Assembly (NCBI RefSeq): GCF_001310275.1
Contig: NZ_LGYZ01000057.1
Coordinates: 1-64,000 of the forward strand
Direction: 5' to 3'
Source: Nocardia arizonensis
GTDB taxonomy: Bacteria > Actinomycetota > Actinomycetes > Mycobacteriales > Mycobacteriaceae
DNA: 64,000 bases
Each line of letters starts with the position of its first letter. Within the stretch, counting starts at the first letter, position 1. A program made the translations under genes and the position numbers. The notes beneath the pieces were generated by a model. That model was not told the DNA's origin. It worked only from the letters and a program-made list of their open reading frames with translations, and searched no databases. Shown here one piece after another: positions 16,651 through 24,723 of the stretch.

Positions 16651-16689
16651 AGAGGTTAGCCTCCACTCAAGGAGGTAAGCCTCCCCTAA
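16651..16689 (-). promoter_or_regulatory. Two tandem DtxR/IdeR-type iron boxes
   Basis: Read on the minus strand, two 19-base sites with centres 20 bases apart match the TTAGGTTAGGCTAACCTAA consensus. TTAGGGGAGGCTTACCTCC (16671-16689) agrees at 14 of 19 positions and TGAGTGGAGGCTAACCTCT (16651-16669) at 13 of 19. They end 31 bases before the bfd start. In mycobacteria IdeR binds tandem boxes to activate bacterioferritin when iron is plentiful, and the same logic is likely here. Confidence 0.65.
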
Positions 16690-16771
16690 TGTATAGCAGG
16701 CGCTCCGGCGAATGGGAACTCTCCTTCTGTACCGAATTCTGCGCGGCGGGATTCACCTCGCGATCGGCGTC

Positions 16772-17431
16772 TCAGCGCCGCCGGATGCGCGCCGCCCAGG
16801 CCGCGGTGTCGATCTGTCCCTCCGTGGGCAGACCGTGGCGGGCGGCGTCCTCGGCGACCACGGAGGTGATCCGGCCGCGGTAGGTGGTGGGGGCGAGGTC
16901 TTCCAGATCCCAACCCTCGCCCGCGAAGGCGGAACGGATGAGCTGCTCTCCGACGCGTGGTCCGAAACCGGGCTCTGTGTCGGAGAGCGCCAGGATGTGT
17001 ACGGTGCCGCCAGGGACGCAGAGCCGGTGCAGCGCCCGCACGTAGGTGGCGCGCAGGTCGGGTTCGGTGCCGAAGATGTGGAACAGGGCGCTGTCGATGA
17101 TGGTGTCGTAGACGCCCGGCGCGGTGACCGCGGGATCGGCGAACGCGAGCATGTCGGCCACCTCGAACCGGGCTCCCGGCACGCCCTTGGCCTCGGCGTT
17201 GCGGCGGGCGTAGGCGACGGCGCTGGGGGAAAGGTCGACGCCGAGCACGTCGTAGCCGAGCGCGGTCAGCGCGATGGTGTGCTCACCGGCGCCCGCACCG
17301 GGATCGAGCACCCGCCCGCGGATACCTCCCTCGCGTTCGAGTGCGAGCACGGCGGGCTGCGGTTCCCCGATCACCCAGGGTGCGGTGTCGGTGTCGTAGA
17401 CGGTGTTCCAGAATTCCGGGGCCTGTGTCAT
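16772..17431 (-). CDS. Class I SAM-dependent methyltransferase
   Basis: The 219-residue protein has an N-terminal PEFWNTVYDTDTAPWVIGEPQ. The SAM-binding LDPGAGAGEHTIALTALGYDVLGVD (motif I and the acidic residue ending strand 2) follows, with IIDSALFHIF as motif post-II. The layout resembles small TPMT/TehB-like methyltransferases. I chose the ATG at 17431 because the preceding seven codons are unlike the family. The substrate is unknown. It is on the same strand as the polysaccharide operon and begins 34 bases past the end of the last glycosyltransferase gene, so it may be transcribed with it. Confidence 0.8.
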   Translation of the reverse strand: MTQAPEFWNTVYDTDTAPWVIGEPQPAVLALEREGGIRGRVLDPGAGAGEHTIALTALGYDVLGVDLSPSAVAYARRNAEAKGVPGARFEVADMLAFADPAVTAPGVYDTIIDSALFHIFGTEPDLRATYVRALHRLCVPGGTVHILALSDTEPGFGPRVGEQLIRSAFAGEGWDLEDLAPTTYRGRITSVVAEDAARHGLPTEGQIDTAAWAARIRRR

Positions 17432-17464
17432 GTGTTCATGGTGCAACCCCAACCGCGCTCGAGG

Positions 17465-18610
17465 TCAAGTGCGACTCGGCGTGCGCCCGGCACCGTCGAT
17501 GACACTCGACACGACCTCGGCCATCCGCGCGCGGAACACCTCGGGCCCGAAGGATTCGGCGTGCGCCCGCACGGTCGCCGCGTCGTAGGAGCCGGTGTCG
17601 CGGACCAGCGCCTCGGCGAATGCCTCGACCACCTCCTCATCGGAGCCGAACGGGACGTGCAGACCGGTGACGCCCGGGACGACGGTATCCAGTGCGCCGC
17701 CCGCGCCCACCGCGAAAACCGGTGCGCCGCAGGCCATCGCCTCAACCGGGACGATGCCGAAATCCTCCACGCCGGGCATGAGCAGCGCACGGCAGCGGCG
17801 GTACATGTCGACCAGCACGTCGTCGGGCGCCGCGCCGAGAAAGGTGGTCTCAGGTCCCGCGATGGCCTCCAACTGGCGTCGGTAACGTCCGTCGCCGACC
17901 ACGACGAGACGACAGCCCGCGCGTCGGGCGATCCGCACCGCCAGATCGGGGCGCTTGTACGGGACGAGCCGCCCGGCGAACAGCAGGAAGTCCTCGCGCG
18001 GCACCGCAGGGTCGGGGGCGAAACGGTCGAGCCGCACCGGCGGATTGACCACCGTCGCGGGCAGTCCCCACCAGTCGCGCACCCGGTCGGCGACGGCGTG
18101 GGAGTTGGCGACCACCGAGGTCAGCCGGGGGGCGGCGGCGCGTTCGGCCCGGCGCGCCAGCGTGCCGAGGGCGGTGAGCGCGGCGCGACCGGCGAGTCCG
18201 CCCGCCTCACGCGCGCGGAAGGCGGGCTCCCAGGCCCACCGCGCCGGACTGTGCACATACGCCACGACGGGAGCGTCGGTGGCGAAGGCCGCCTGTGCGG
18301 CGAAGGCGTGATGGCTGATCACCACGGCGTCGTAGCCCTCGCGCAGCGGCAGATTCCGCAGCGCGCGCGGGACCAGCGGCAGCAGCGGGGCGTGCGAGCG
18401 TCGACCGGTCGCGGCGTAGGCGCGCGACAGCCAGGTGTCGGCGATGGTGTCCCACGGCGGGTGGGCGATATCGGGGGCGGCCGCGGCGTCGACGATCGGG
18501 GCGAATACGCGCGCGCCGGGCCAGGTGCGCGCGAATTCGCCCACCACCGCCTCGGATCCGCCGTATTCGGTGAAACGCTCGTGTACCAGGGCGATACGCG
18601 GTTCGCTCAT
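17465..18610 (-). CDS. Glycosyltransferase, GT4 family
   Basis: The 381-residue protein has the two-Rossmann GT-B plan. The N-terminal acceptor domain has ALVHERFTEYGGSE. The C-terminal donor domain has FAGRLVPYKRPDLAVRIARR and the GT4 signature GVEDFGIVPVEAMACGAPV, with the EX7E glutamates. It would add a sugar from a nucleotide donor to the growing lipid-linked unit on the cytoplasmic face. It is the last gene of the polysaccharide operon, and its ATG overlaps the stop of the aminotransferase gene. The sugar specificity is not readable. Confidence 0.88.
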   Translation of the reverse strand: MSEPRIALVHERFTEYGGSEAVVGEFARTWPGARVFAPIVDAAAAPDIAHPPWDTIADTWLSRAYAATGRRSHAPLLPLVPRALRNLPLREGYDAVVISHHAFAAQAAFATDAPVVAYVHSPARWAWEPAFRAREAGGLAGRAALTALGTLARRAERAAAPRLTSVVANSHAVADRVRDWWGLPATVVNPPVRLDRFAPDPAVPREDFLLFAGRLVPYKRPDLAVRIARRAGCRLVVVGDGRYRRQLEAIAGPETTFLGAAPDDVLVDMYRRCRALLMPGVEDFGIVPVEAMACGAPVFAVGAGGALDTVVPGVTGLHVPFGSDEEVVEAFAEALVRDTGSYDAATVRAHAESFGPEVFRARMAEVVSSVIDGAGRTPSRT

Positions 18611-19947
18611 CGCGCGACTCCTTCCAACTGCCGCGGGGCGGCGTAGCGGCGCAACGCGGGCGCGACCGGTCGGCCACCGAGGAACGGGGTCGCGCCGCCG
18701 TGCTCGAGTGCCCGGCGATAGGTCTCGGCGGCGGCGCGGCAGGCCGCGACGGTGTGGTCGATATCCGCGTCGGTGTGCGCGGCCGAGGTCACGAACGACT
18801 GGCCGAGTACCCCGCGCGCGAGCAGTTCTCGCAGGAACAGGGTGCGGAACTCCTGCGACGGCGCGCCGTCGGTGTCGAGGGTGCGGAAGATCAGGCACGA
18901 GGGCCGACCCGCGACCAGCAGCCGGTCGGCGATGCCGAGTTCGGCGGTGATCTCCTCGAATCCGGCGCGCAGCCTGCGGCCCGCCCGTTCCATACGGGCG
19001 ATGGGGTCGGTGGTGGCGTAGGCGTGCACGACCGCGCGGAAGGCGGCCAGCGATCCGGTCTCGGGTCCGTGGGTCGTGGACAGCAGGAACACCCGCGGCC
19101 GATCGGTGCGCAATCCACCCAGTTCCATGTACTCGCGCCGACCCGCGAGCGCGGCCAGCGGGAAACCGTTGCCCATCGCCTTACCCCAGCACGACAGGTC
19201 GGGGATCACCCCGTAGACCTGCTGCGCGCCGCCCGCGGACCAGCGGAATCCGGTGATGATCTCATCGAAGACCAGCAGTGCGCCGTGGCGGTCGCACAGC
19301 GCGCGCACCCCCTCGAGGTAGCCCGGCTCGGGTTCGTGCAGCGCGGTCGCCGCCTCGAGCAGTACGCAGGCGATATCGCCGCGCGCGAGGATCGCCTCGA
19401 GTGCGGGCAGGTCGTTGTACGGGAAGCGCACGGTCGGCGGATCGGGGATGCCGCCGTTCATCTCGGTGGTGCCGATGAACCAGTCGTCGACGGAGAAGAA
19501 GGGCTGTTCGCAGGCGGCGACGGTGACCCGGCCGGTGACCGCGCGCGCCAGCCGCACCGCCGCGGTCGTCACGTCGGAGCCGTTCTTGGCGAACTTCACC
19601 ATGTCCGCGCCCGGCACGAGCGCAAGGAAGTCCTCGGCGGCGAGCAGTTCGAGTTCGGTGGGGCGGGAGAAGTTGACCCCGTCGGCGATCGCGGCGGCCA
19701 CCGCCTCGACCACCGGCCGGTAGCCGTGGCCGAGGGTGACCGAGCGCAACCCCATCCCGTATTCGACGTAGTCGTTGCCGTCCCGATCGGTGACGTGGCA
19801 TCCGTTGCCGCGCACCAGGATCGGGGCCATATCCTCGGGATACTGGTCGTCGCCGCGGGCGTAGGTGTGCGCGCCGCCCGGTACCGCGTCGTGCAGCCGG
19901 GCCCGCGCGGCGTCGCTGCGGGCGAAACTTCTCGGCATGGGGTCCAC
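18607..19947 (-). CDS. Class III PLP aminotransferase, glutamate-semialdehyde-mutase-like
   Basis: The 446-residue protein has the class III aminotransferase pattern: PGGAHTYARG, FAKNGSDVTTAAVRLARA (PLP phosphate cup), LLVFDEIITGFR with the cofactor aspartate, and the Schiff-base lysine in CWGKAMGNGFPLAA. It resembles glutamate-1-semialdehyde 2,1-aminomutase by sequence style. Its place between a YdcF gene and a glycosyltransferase makes haem synthesis unlikely and suggests amination of a sugar or a small decoration on the polymer. The start is a GTG with AGGAG six bases upstream. It overlaps the next gene by four bases. Confidence 0.85.
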   Translation of the reverse strand: MDPMPRSFARSDAARARLHDAVPGGAHTYARGDDQYPEDMAPILVRGNGCHVTDRDGNDYVEYGMGLRSVTLGHGYRPVVEAVAAAIADGVNFSRPTELELLAAEDFLALVPGADMVKFAKNGSDVTTAAVRLARAVTGRVTVAACEQPFFSVDDWFIGTTEMNGGIPDPPTVRFPYNDLPALEAILARGDIACVLLEAATALHEPEPGYLEGVRALCDRHGALLVFDEIITGFRWSAGGAQQVYGVIPDLSCWGKAMGNGFPLAALAGRREYMELGGLRTDRPRVFLLSTTHGPETGSLAAFRAVVHAYATTDPIARMERAGRRLRAGFEEITAELGIADRLLVAGRPSCLIFRTLDTDGAPSQEFRTLFLRELLARGVLGQSFVTSAAHTDADIDHTVAACRAAAETYRRALEHGGATPFLGGRPVAPALRRYAAPRQLEGVAR

Positions 19948-19956
19948 GTTCTGCTC

Positions 19957-20526
19957 CTAGCAGCCGAATTCGGTGACGGCCTTGAGATATCCGGCGCTCT
20001 GGCGCAGATACATCCACGCCAAGAACGGCGCACCGGACGGGCTGGGACTGGCCACCATGGTCAGATCGCCGTCGAAACACTTGCCGACGATGTAGCGGGC
20101 CCGCGACACGTGCGGGGTGAAGGTGACCACGATGACGTGACGCCACCCGTGTGCCTCGGCGCGGCGGCGGATCTCCTGCGCCTCACCGCGCGTGGTCCAC
20201 GGGTCGGGTTCGAAACACGAGACGCGGAAGGGGTATTCGCGCTCGCAGTACTTCGCCATCAACGGGTCGGCCAGACCCGTCGATGCCGATATCACCAGTT
20301 CCGGCGCGTATCCGCGTTCGGCCAGATCCAGTCCAAGGTCGAAACGTTCGTAGGCGGTGCCGCCGAGCACCACGATGGCGTCGGCGGGCCGCAGCGGATC
20401 GACCTGCGGGTGGACGAAGACCGGCAGTCCGGCCAGGGCGAGCGCGAGCAGGACCGCCACGCCGACGGGCGCGGCGATCCATCGGCGCGACCGGGACCGG
20501 GAGGTGGGCGGCGTGCGTGCGGACAC
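19957..20526 (-). CDS. YdcF-family (DUF218) membrane-anchored protein
   Basis: The 189-residue product has a basic cytoplasmic tail, one N-terminal membrane helix at about residues 18-38, and a DUF218 domain with ADAIVVLGGTAYER, ELVISASTG and VIVVTFTPHVSRA. Proteins of this family act at the outer face of the membrane in envelope or polysaccharide metabolism; their chemistry is not well defined. It lies inside the polysaccharide operon, six bases after the beta-helix lipoprotein gene and nine bases before the aminotransferase gene, so a role in assembly or trimming of the polymer is plausible. Confidence 0.8.
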   Translation of the reverse strand: MSARTPPTSRSRSRRWIAAPVGVAVLLALALAGLPVFVHPQVDPLRPADAIVVLGGTAYERFDLGLDLAERGYAPELVISASTGLADPLMAKYCEREYPFRVSCFEPDPWTTRGEAQEIRRRAEAHGWRHVIVVTFTPHVSRARYIVGKCFDGDLTMVASPSPSGAPFLAWMYLRQSAGYLKAVTEFGC

Positions 20527-20532
20527 GGTCGG

Positions 20533-21870
20533 CTACCGATCCGGCCGGTTGCGGCCGAGCGGCGCGGAACCGACCGCGCCGGTGGGGGATACGGTGAGCC
20601 GCCAGTAGCCGCCCTCGGCGTCGCGCAGCACCACGCCCGCGTCGGCGCGGTCGGAGACATAGGCGCCGTTGGCCAGCACGGAGGCGACGATCGCGCCGTC
20701 GGCGGCCTTGGCGCGCAGTATCTCGGCCTCGCCATGGCGCGCCTCGGCGGTGACGGTGCCGCTGAAGACCGGCCGGTGCGTGCGGCCCCGGCCGATCACC
20801 TGCCAGGCGGGCGGGAAGACCCCCGGATCGATGTCCTCGGCGATGCCGGAGACCAGATTGACCGCGGTGCCGTCCGGGCAGCCGTTGGCGTCGACGCGCA
20901 GTTCCACCGGTTTGGAGCCGGGATCGGCGTCGAAGCCGACATTCGCCAGATACGGCTGGCGGCAGTGGTTCAGCTCGACCCCTACCGACCGTGCCGCGAC
21001 CTTGCAGTTGACCATGCCGAACTGCGCCGGTCCGCCCTTGCCCGCCGCGCCGACCGTGACGGCTACCTCCGCACCCTCGAACCACACATTGGTCAGCCAC
21101 CAGTTGTTGGCCGCGCCGTCGATGAGGATGTGCCGGTCGGTGGTGCCGGGGTCGGTGTCGGAGACGAATTCCATATTGGTCAGCGACAATCCGGCGTTGT
21201 GGTCGTTACCGGTGCCGAGCACGCCGATCCGGTTGCTGGTGAACTTGGAGGAGCTGATGTAGTTCTGGATGCACGAGGTCACGAGTCCGACACCGAAATT
21301 GTTGATGTCGCAGTCGATGAACGCGGTGCCCCCGGTGTTCTCCTCGAGCACCACGCCGCGCTGTCCGGCGTAGCGGGGGAAGTTGTCGCTGAGGTGATTG
21401 CCGCGGATCAGCACCGAATCGAAGCTGCACCGGAAGCATTCGGTGAGCTCGATCGCCGTGGCGAGCGGCCCGGTCAGGTAGAAACCCATGCGCGAGAAGC
21501 GGATCCGCTGTTTGCCGCGCAGCGACACCAGTGTGGTGTCGGTTTCGCAGAACACCGTGGTGACATCGGCGCCGTCGCCGTGGACCACCGCGAAATCGGG
21601 CAGGTCCGGCCACGCGGTGACCTTGTAGTCACCGGCGGGCACGTACAGCACCGGCGGCGTGCCGTCGGTGCGGCAGGCCGCCGCGAACGCCGCGGTGTCG
21701 TCGGCCTCGCCGTCGCCCACCGCGCCGAAGTCGCGCACATTGCGCACCGTGGGCGAACTCGCGCCGCCGCCGGTCGTTGCGACCGGAGGCGCCTGCTCGC
21801 AGGCGGCCAGCGGCACCGCGGCCATACCCAGTCCGGCCGCGAGCAGATGGCGGCGCCGCAGCCCGCTCAT
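20533..21870 (-). CDS. Lipoprotein with right-handed beta-helix (pectate-lyase-like) fold
   Basis: The 445-residue protein begins with a twin-arginine-like run (LRRRHLLAAGLG) and a lipobox ending in AAC, so it should be exported and lipid-anchored. The mature part starts with NVRDFGAVGDGEADDTAAF, the opening of Pectate_lyase_3/GH28-type beta-helices. Repeated short strands follow, with regularly spaced Asn, Gly and Val (for example FIDCDINNFGVG). Such proteins cleave or bind acidic polysaccharides. Its position after the Wzz-like gene suggests cutting, modifying or holding the polymer made by this locus. Catalytic residues cannot be assigned by eye. Confidence 0.78.
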   Translation of the reverse strand: MSGLRRRHLLAAGLGMAAVPLAACEQAPPVATTGGGASSPTVRNVRDFGAVGDGEADDTAAFAAACRTDGTPPVLYVPAGDYKVTAWPDLPDFAVVHGDGADVTTVFCETDTTLVSLRGKQRIRFSRMGFYLTGPLATAIELTECFRCSFDSVLIRGNHLSDNFPRYAGQRGVVLEENTGGTAFIDCDINNFGVGLVTSCIQNYISSSKFTSNRIGVLGTGNDHNAGLSLTNMEFVSDTDPGTTDRHILIDGAANNWWLTNVWFEGAEVAVTVGAAGKGGPAQFGMVNCKVAARSVGVELNHCRQPYLANVGFDADPGSKPVELRVDANGCPDGTAVNLVSGIAEDIDPGVFPPAWQVIGRGRTHRPVFSGTVTAEARHGEAEILRAKAADGAIVASVLANGAYVSDRADAGVVLRDAEGGYWRLTVSPTGAVGSAPLGRNRPDR

Positions 21871-21895
21871 CGCGGCGCTCCCGGCCGCGGCGCTC

Positions 21896-23335
21896 TCATC
21901 GGCGCTCCCGTGCGGACCGCTTCCACCACCGGCGCGGCGCGGTGACGGCGACGAATCCGGTCAGCGTCGCACCCGCCGCGGTGAGCGCGCCCAGCGTGTC
22001 GCCGACCCGTTCGGGATCGGACGCGGGCAGTGGGACGACGGCCACCGTGCTGTCGCATTTGGCCGCCATCGCCAGCGCGTCGGTGCCGGCCGCGCCGACC
22101 AGCACGCGGTCGTAGCGCGCGGCGGCCTCGGTGAGGACGGCGTCCAGGCGCACCGAGGCGAACAGGTCCGAGGTCCGGGCGTCGGCGTCGCCGAGAGCCA
22201 GCCGGGCATAGGACCGTTCGCCGGGCGCGCGCACCGCCTGCTCCAGCGTGGCGTCTCCGCGCAGCACCGCGGCCAGGCCGCCGCCTGCCGTGTCGCCCGC
22301 GGTGTCCTCGGCGGGCGGATGATCCGGGATCTTGCGGATATCGAGCACGGTGGTGCGCTGCGCGGCGTTCTCGTACAGGCTTTCGGCGTCGGTCGGGCTT
22401 GTCGTGGACTGTCCGTTGCGCACCGGCCAATCGATATCGGTTCCCGTGGATCCGGCGCCCGAATTCGCGAGCCGCGCGGGTTCGGTCGGCGCGGTGCGGG
22501 TTTCGGTGTCGATCAGCAGCACCTTGCCGCCGGTCGCGGCGATGCTGTCGGCCAGTCCGGCGGCCAGCGCGGGCACCGACCCGCGTTCGGCGGCGGCCAC
22601 CAGCACGGACTTGGCGTTGCGCGGCAGCCGGGCCCGCAGCGCGCGCAGATCGTCGACTTCGGACTCCGTGCCGAGGCCGACCGTGCCGAGTGGGGTGCCG
22701 AGCGGTTCGAGTTCGGACGCGGTGCGCACCCGGTGGTCGAGCCGCTCCCAGACGTAGGCGCCCGCCGCGCCGAGCATCAGCCCGACGATGACGCCGACCG
22801 CCAGCGTGCGGGTGCCGCCCGGACCGCTCGGATCGCTCGGGCGTTCGGCACGGTCGACCACGGCGACCCGCGCGGCCGGGGCGGCCGTGCGCTCGATGGT
22901 CTCCAGATCATCGACCAGCGCGCGGAATTGGGATACGACCTCGTCGGTCAGGACGCGCGCGCGTTCGGCCTGCGTGTCGGTCACCGTGACCCGCAGCAGT
23001 GTCGTCGCGGGCGGCGCGTCGGCGGTGATCTTGGCCCGCATCTCCTCGCGGGTGACGCGCAGGCCGAGCTGTCCGATCACACGGTCCACCACGGCGTCAC
23101 TGGTGACCAGTTCCAGATAGGACCGCACACGCTGCTGGGCGGCCAGGCCGCCCTGGTAGGAATCCGCGACCGAGGTGCCCGTCGCCATCGACACGTACAT
23201 CGTGCTCGTGGCGCTGTAGGTCTTGGTCGTCGACTGGATCTGGAATGCCGCCAGCGCGATGCCGAGGACCAGCCCGGCGACCAGGACCACCCAGCGCCGC
23301 CGCGCGATGCGAAGGTAGTCGACAAGTCCCATCAT
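21896..23335 (-). CDS. Wzz/CapA-type chain-length determinant with degenerate kinase-like domain
   Basis: The 479-residue protein has two membrane helices (about residues 15-35 and 175-195) bracketing an extracytoplasmic Wzz domain, as in polysaccharide co-polymerases. The C-terminal half looks like a BY-kinase ATPase domain by position (VLVAAAERGSVPALAAGLAD, then KVLLIDTE) but has no GKS/GKT Walker A and no terminal tyrosine cluster. It probably sets chain length or couples polymerase and export without phosphorylating anything. Its ATG overlaps the Wzy stop, so translation is coupled. Confidence 0.82.
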   Translation of the reverse strand: MMGLVDYLRIARRRWVVLVAGLVLGIALAAFQIQSTTKTYSATSTMYVSMATGTSVADSYQGGLAAQQRVRSYLELVTSDAVVDRVIGQLGLRVTREEMRAKITADAPPATTLLRVTVTDTQAERARVLTDEVVSQFRALVDDLETIERTAAPAARVAVVDRAERPSDPSGPGGTRTLAVGVIVGLMLGAAGAYVWERLDHRVRTASELEPLGTPLGTVGLGTESEVDDLRALRARLPRNAKSVLVAAAERGSVPALAAGLADSIAATGGKVLLIDTETRTAPTEPARLANSGAGSTGTDIDWPVRNGQSTTSPTDAESLYENAAQRTTVLDIRKIPDHPPAEDTAGDTAGGGLAAVLRGDATLEQAVRAPGERSYARLALGDADARTSDLFASVRLDAVLTEAAARYDRVLVGAAGTDALAMAAKCDSTVAVVPLPASDPERVGDTLGALTAAGATLTGFVAVTAPRRWWKRSARERR

Positions 23336-24705
23336 TGATTTCCTTTACCTCCCACGACCGCGGGCGCCGGTGGCCCGGCCGTGGTCGTCATCCGTTCCCG
23401 ATATCGTCGCCACTCGATCACCACCAGGTGGGTGAGCCAGGCCAGCACGACGACCTGTAGATACTTCCCGAGCGTTTCCGCGGTGCCGAGCATGCCGCGT
23501 TCGAACACCACCGGCACCTCGATCAGGGCGATGCCGAACATGACCGCCGCCAGATGGCGCGAGTACAGCGCCCGCGACCAGCCGATGAGGACGACCGCGG
23601 TGAAGGCGACGCCGATCACGACACCGGCGGTACCGCCGATCACGTAGCCCTCGTTGACATTGCCCTCGGCAAGCGACACCGAGATCTGACTCATGTCGAC
23701 CGAGGCGCCGCGCACCTCGTCGGCCCAGGCGGTGCCCGAATGCAGTTTCTCCCCGGTGAGCAACTGGGCGGGCACCATGCTGCGGGCGAGGTGACCGACC
23801 ACCTCACCGGGCGAGAGCCACGACGACGGACCCGTGTAGTAGGCGTCGGTGGCCGCCTCGAGCAGGTCGAAGCGGCGCAGCAGACCGAGAAAGGGCCGCA
23901 CCGGCTCGGGATAGGCCGAGTCCACGATCGCGGCCTCGGCGCGCAGGTAGGGCGTGGATTTCAGCGATTGCAGCCAGTCGAATCCGGCGATGCCCGCACC
24001 CGAGACCGCGCCGATGCCAAGCAGTTTGGCCCGTGACCAGCCGGTGAGCGCGAAGCGCACCGCGATGGCCAGCGCGGCGCCGAGCACCGGCGTCTTGGAC
24101 TGGATCGCGGTCGTCCACCACAGTTCGCCGAGCAGCACCGCGCCGAGTATCACCGCGGTGGTCGAGGGCCGGGCGCGCAGGAAGACGATGGCGCCGACCG
24201 CGCCGAGGGTCGCGGGCATGGTCAGCAGGCTCAGCACCGGCGAGGCGCTGGCCACCTCGCCCGCCGCACCCGCGACGCCGGTGGCGACCGAGGCCAGTCG
24301 CGCCAGGGTGCCGAGCAGGTAGAGCACGCCGAGGGTACGGAGCAGATCAGGGTCGCCCGCCAGCGCCGCGACCCGCGGCGTGCGCCCGCGCGACCACACC
24401 GCGTAGGCCAGGATCATCAGCGCGTAGATGGTGAGCCCGAAGGCGACCGGCCGCAGCACCTCGCCGATGGCCACGTCGTAGCCGAGTTGGGCCAGGCGCG
24501 GATCGGCCACGTTGTCGCCGAAGCGGGGTTCGGGGCGCACCGCGAGCAGGACCGCCGGACGCGCCACATACGACATGGCCCAGTACACGGCCTGCGCGAT
24601 GATCAGCACGCGCAGGACGCCGGAGGTGATCGCGGCCGAGATCACCATGATCGTCAATGCCGCGATGATGACGAGTATCTCGGGTTCGAGGGCGGGAATG
24701 CTCAC
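23332..24705 (-). CDS. O-antigen polymerase/ligase-like multi-pass membrane protein (Wzy)
   Basis: The 457-residue protein is almost entirely membrane helices (about ten to twelve), with one longer extracytoplasmic loop in the middle (about residues 255-350, containing YTGPSSWLSPGEVVGHLARS). That pattern is typical of Wzy polymerases. Sequence identity in this family is low, so the call rests on topology and on its place between Wzx, Wzz and glycosyltransferase genes. It would join repeat units flipped by Wzx. The start is a GTG 18 bases after the preceding transferase gene. Confidence 0.78.
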   Translation of the reverse strand: MSIPALEPEILVIIAALTIMVISAAITSGVLRVLIIAQAVYWAMSYVARPAVLLAVRPEPRFGDNVADPRLAQLGYDVAIGEVLRPVAFGLTIYALMILAYAVWSRGRTPRVAALAGDPDLLRTLGVLYLLGTLARLASVATGVAGAAGEVASASPVLSLLTMPATLGAVGAIVFLRARPSTTAVILGAVLLGELWWTTAIQSKTPVLGAALAIAVRFALTGWSRAKLLGIGAVSGAGIAGFDWLQSLKSTPYLRAEAAIVDSAYPEPVRPFLGLLRRFDLLEAATDAYYTGPSSWLSPGEVVGHLARSMVPAQLLTGEKLHSGTAWADEVRGASVDMSQISVSLAEGNVNEGYVIGGTAGVVIGVAFTAVVLIGWSRALYSRHLAAVMFGIALIEVPVVFERGMLGTAETLGKYLQVVVLAWLTHLVVIEWRRYRERMTTTAGPPAPAVVGGKGNQ

Positions 24706-24723
24706 GGCCGCGCCCCGTTCGGG

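Noticed and set aside
18607..19947. Haem-biosynthesis gene hemL
   Set aside because: The sequence is similar in type, but the gene sits inside a polysaccharide operon with overlapping neighbours, so a housekeeping haem role is unlikely.
18700..21945. Very long open frame (over 1000 codons) on the plus strand
   Set aside because: It lies antisense to the aminotransferase, YdcF and beta-helix genes, has no domain pattern, and is a by-product of GC-rich third positions.
21896..23335. Active BY-kinase
   Set aside because: The Walker A lysine and the tyrosine cluster are missing, so I call it a co-polymerase with a degenerate domain.
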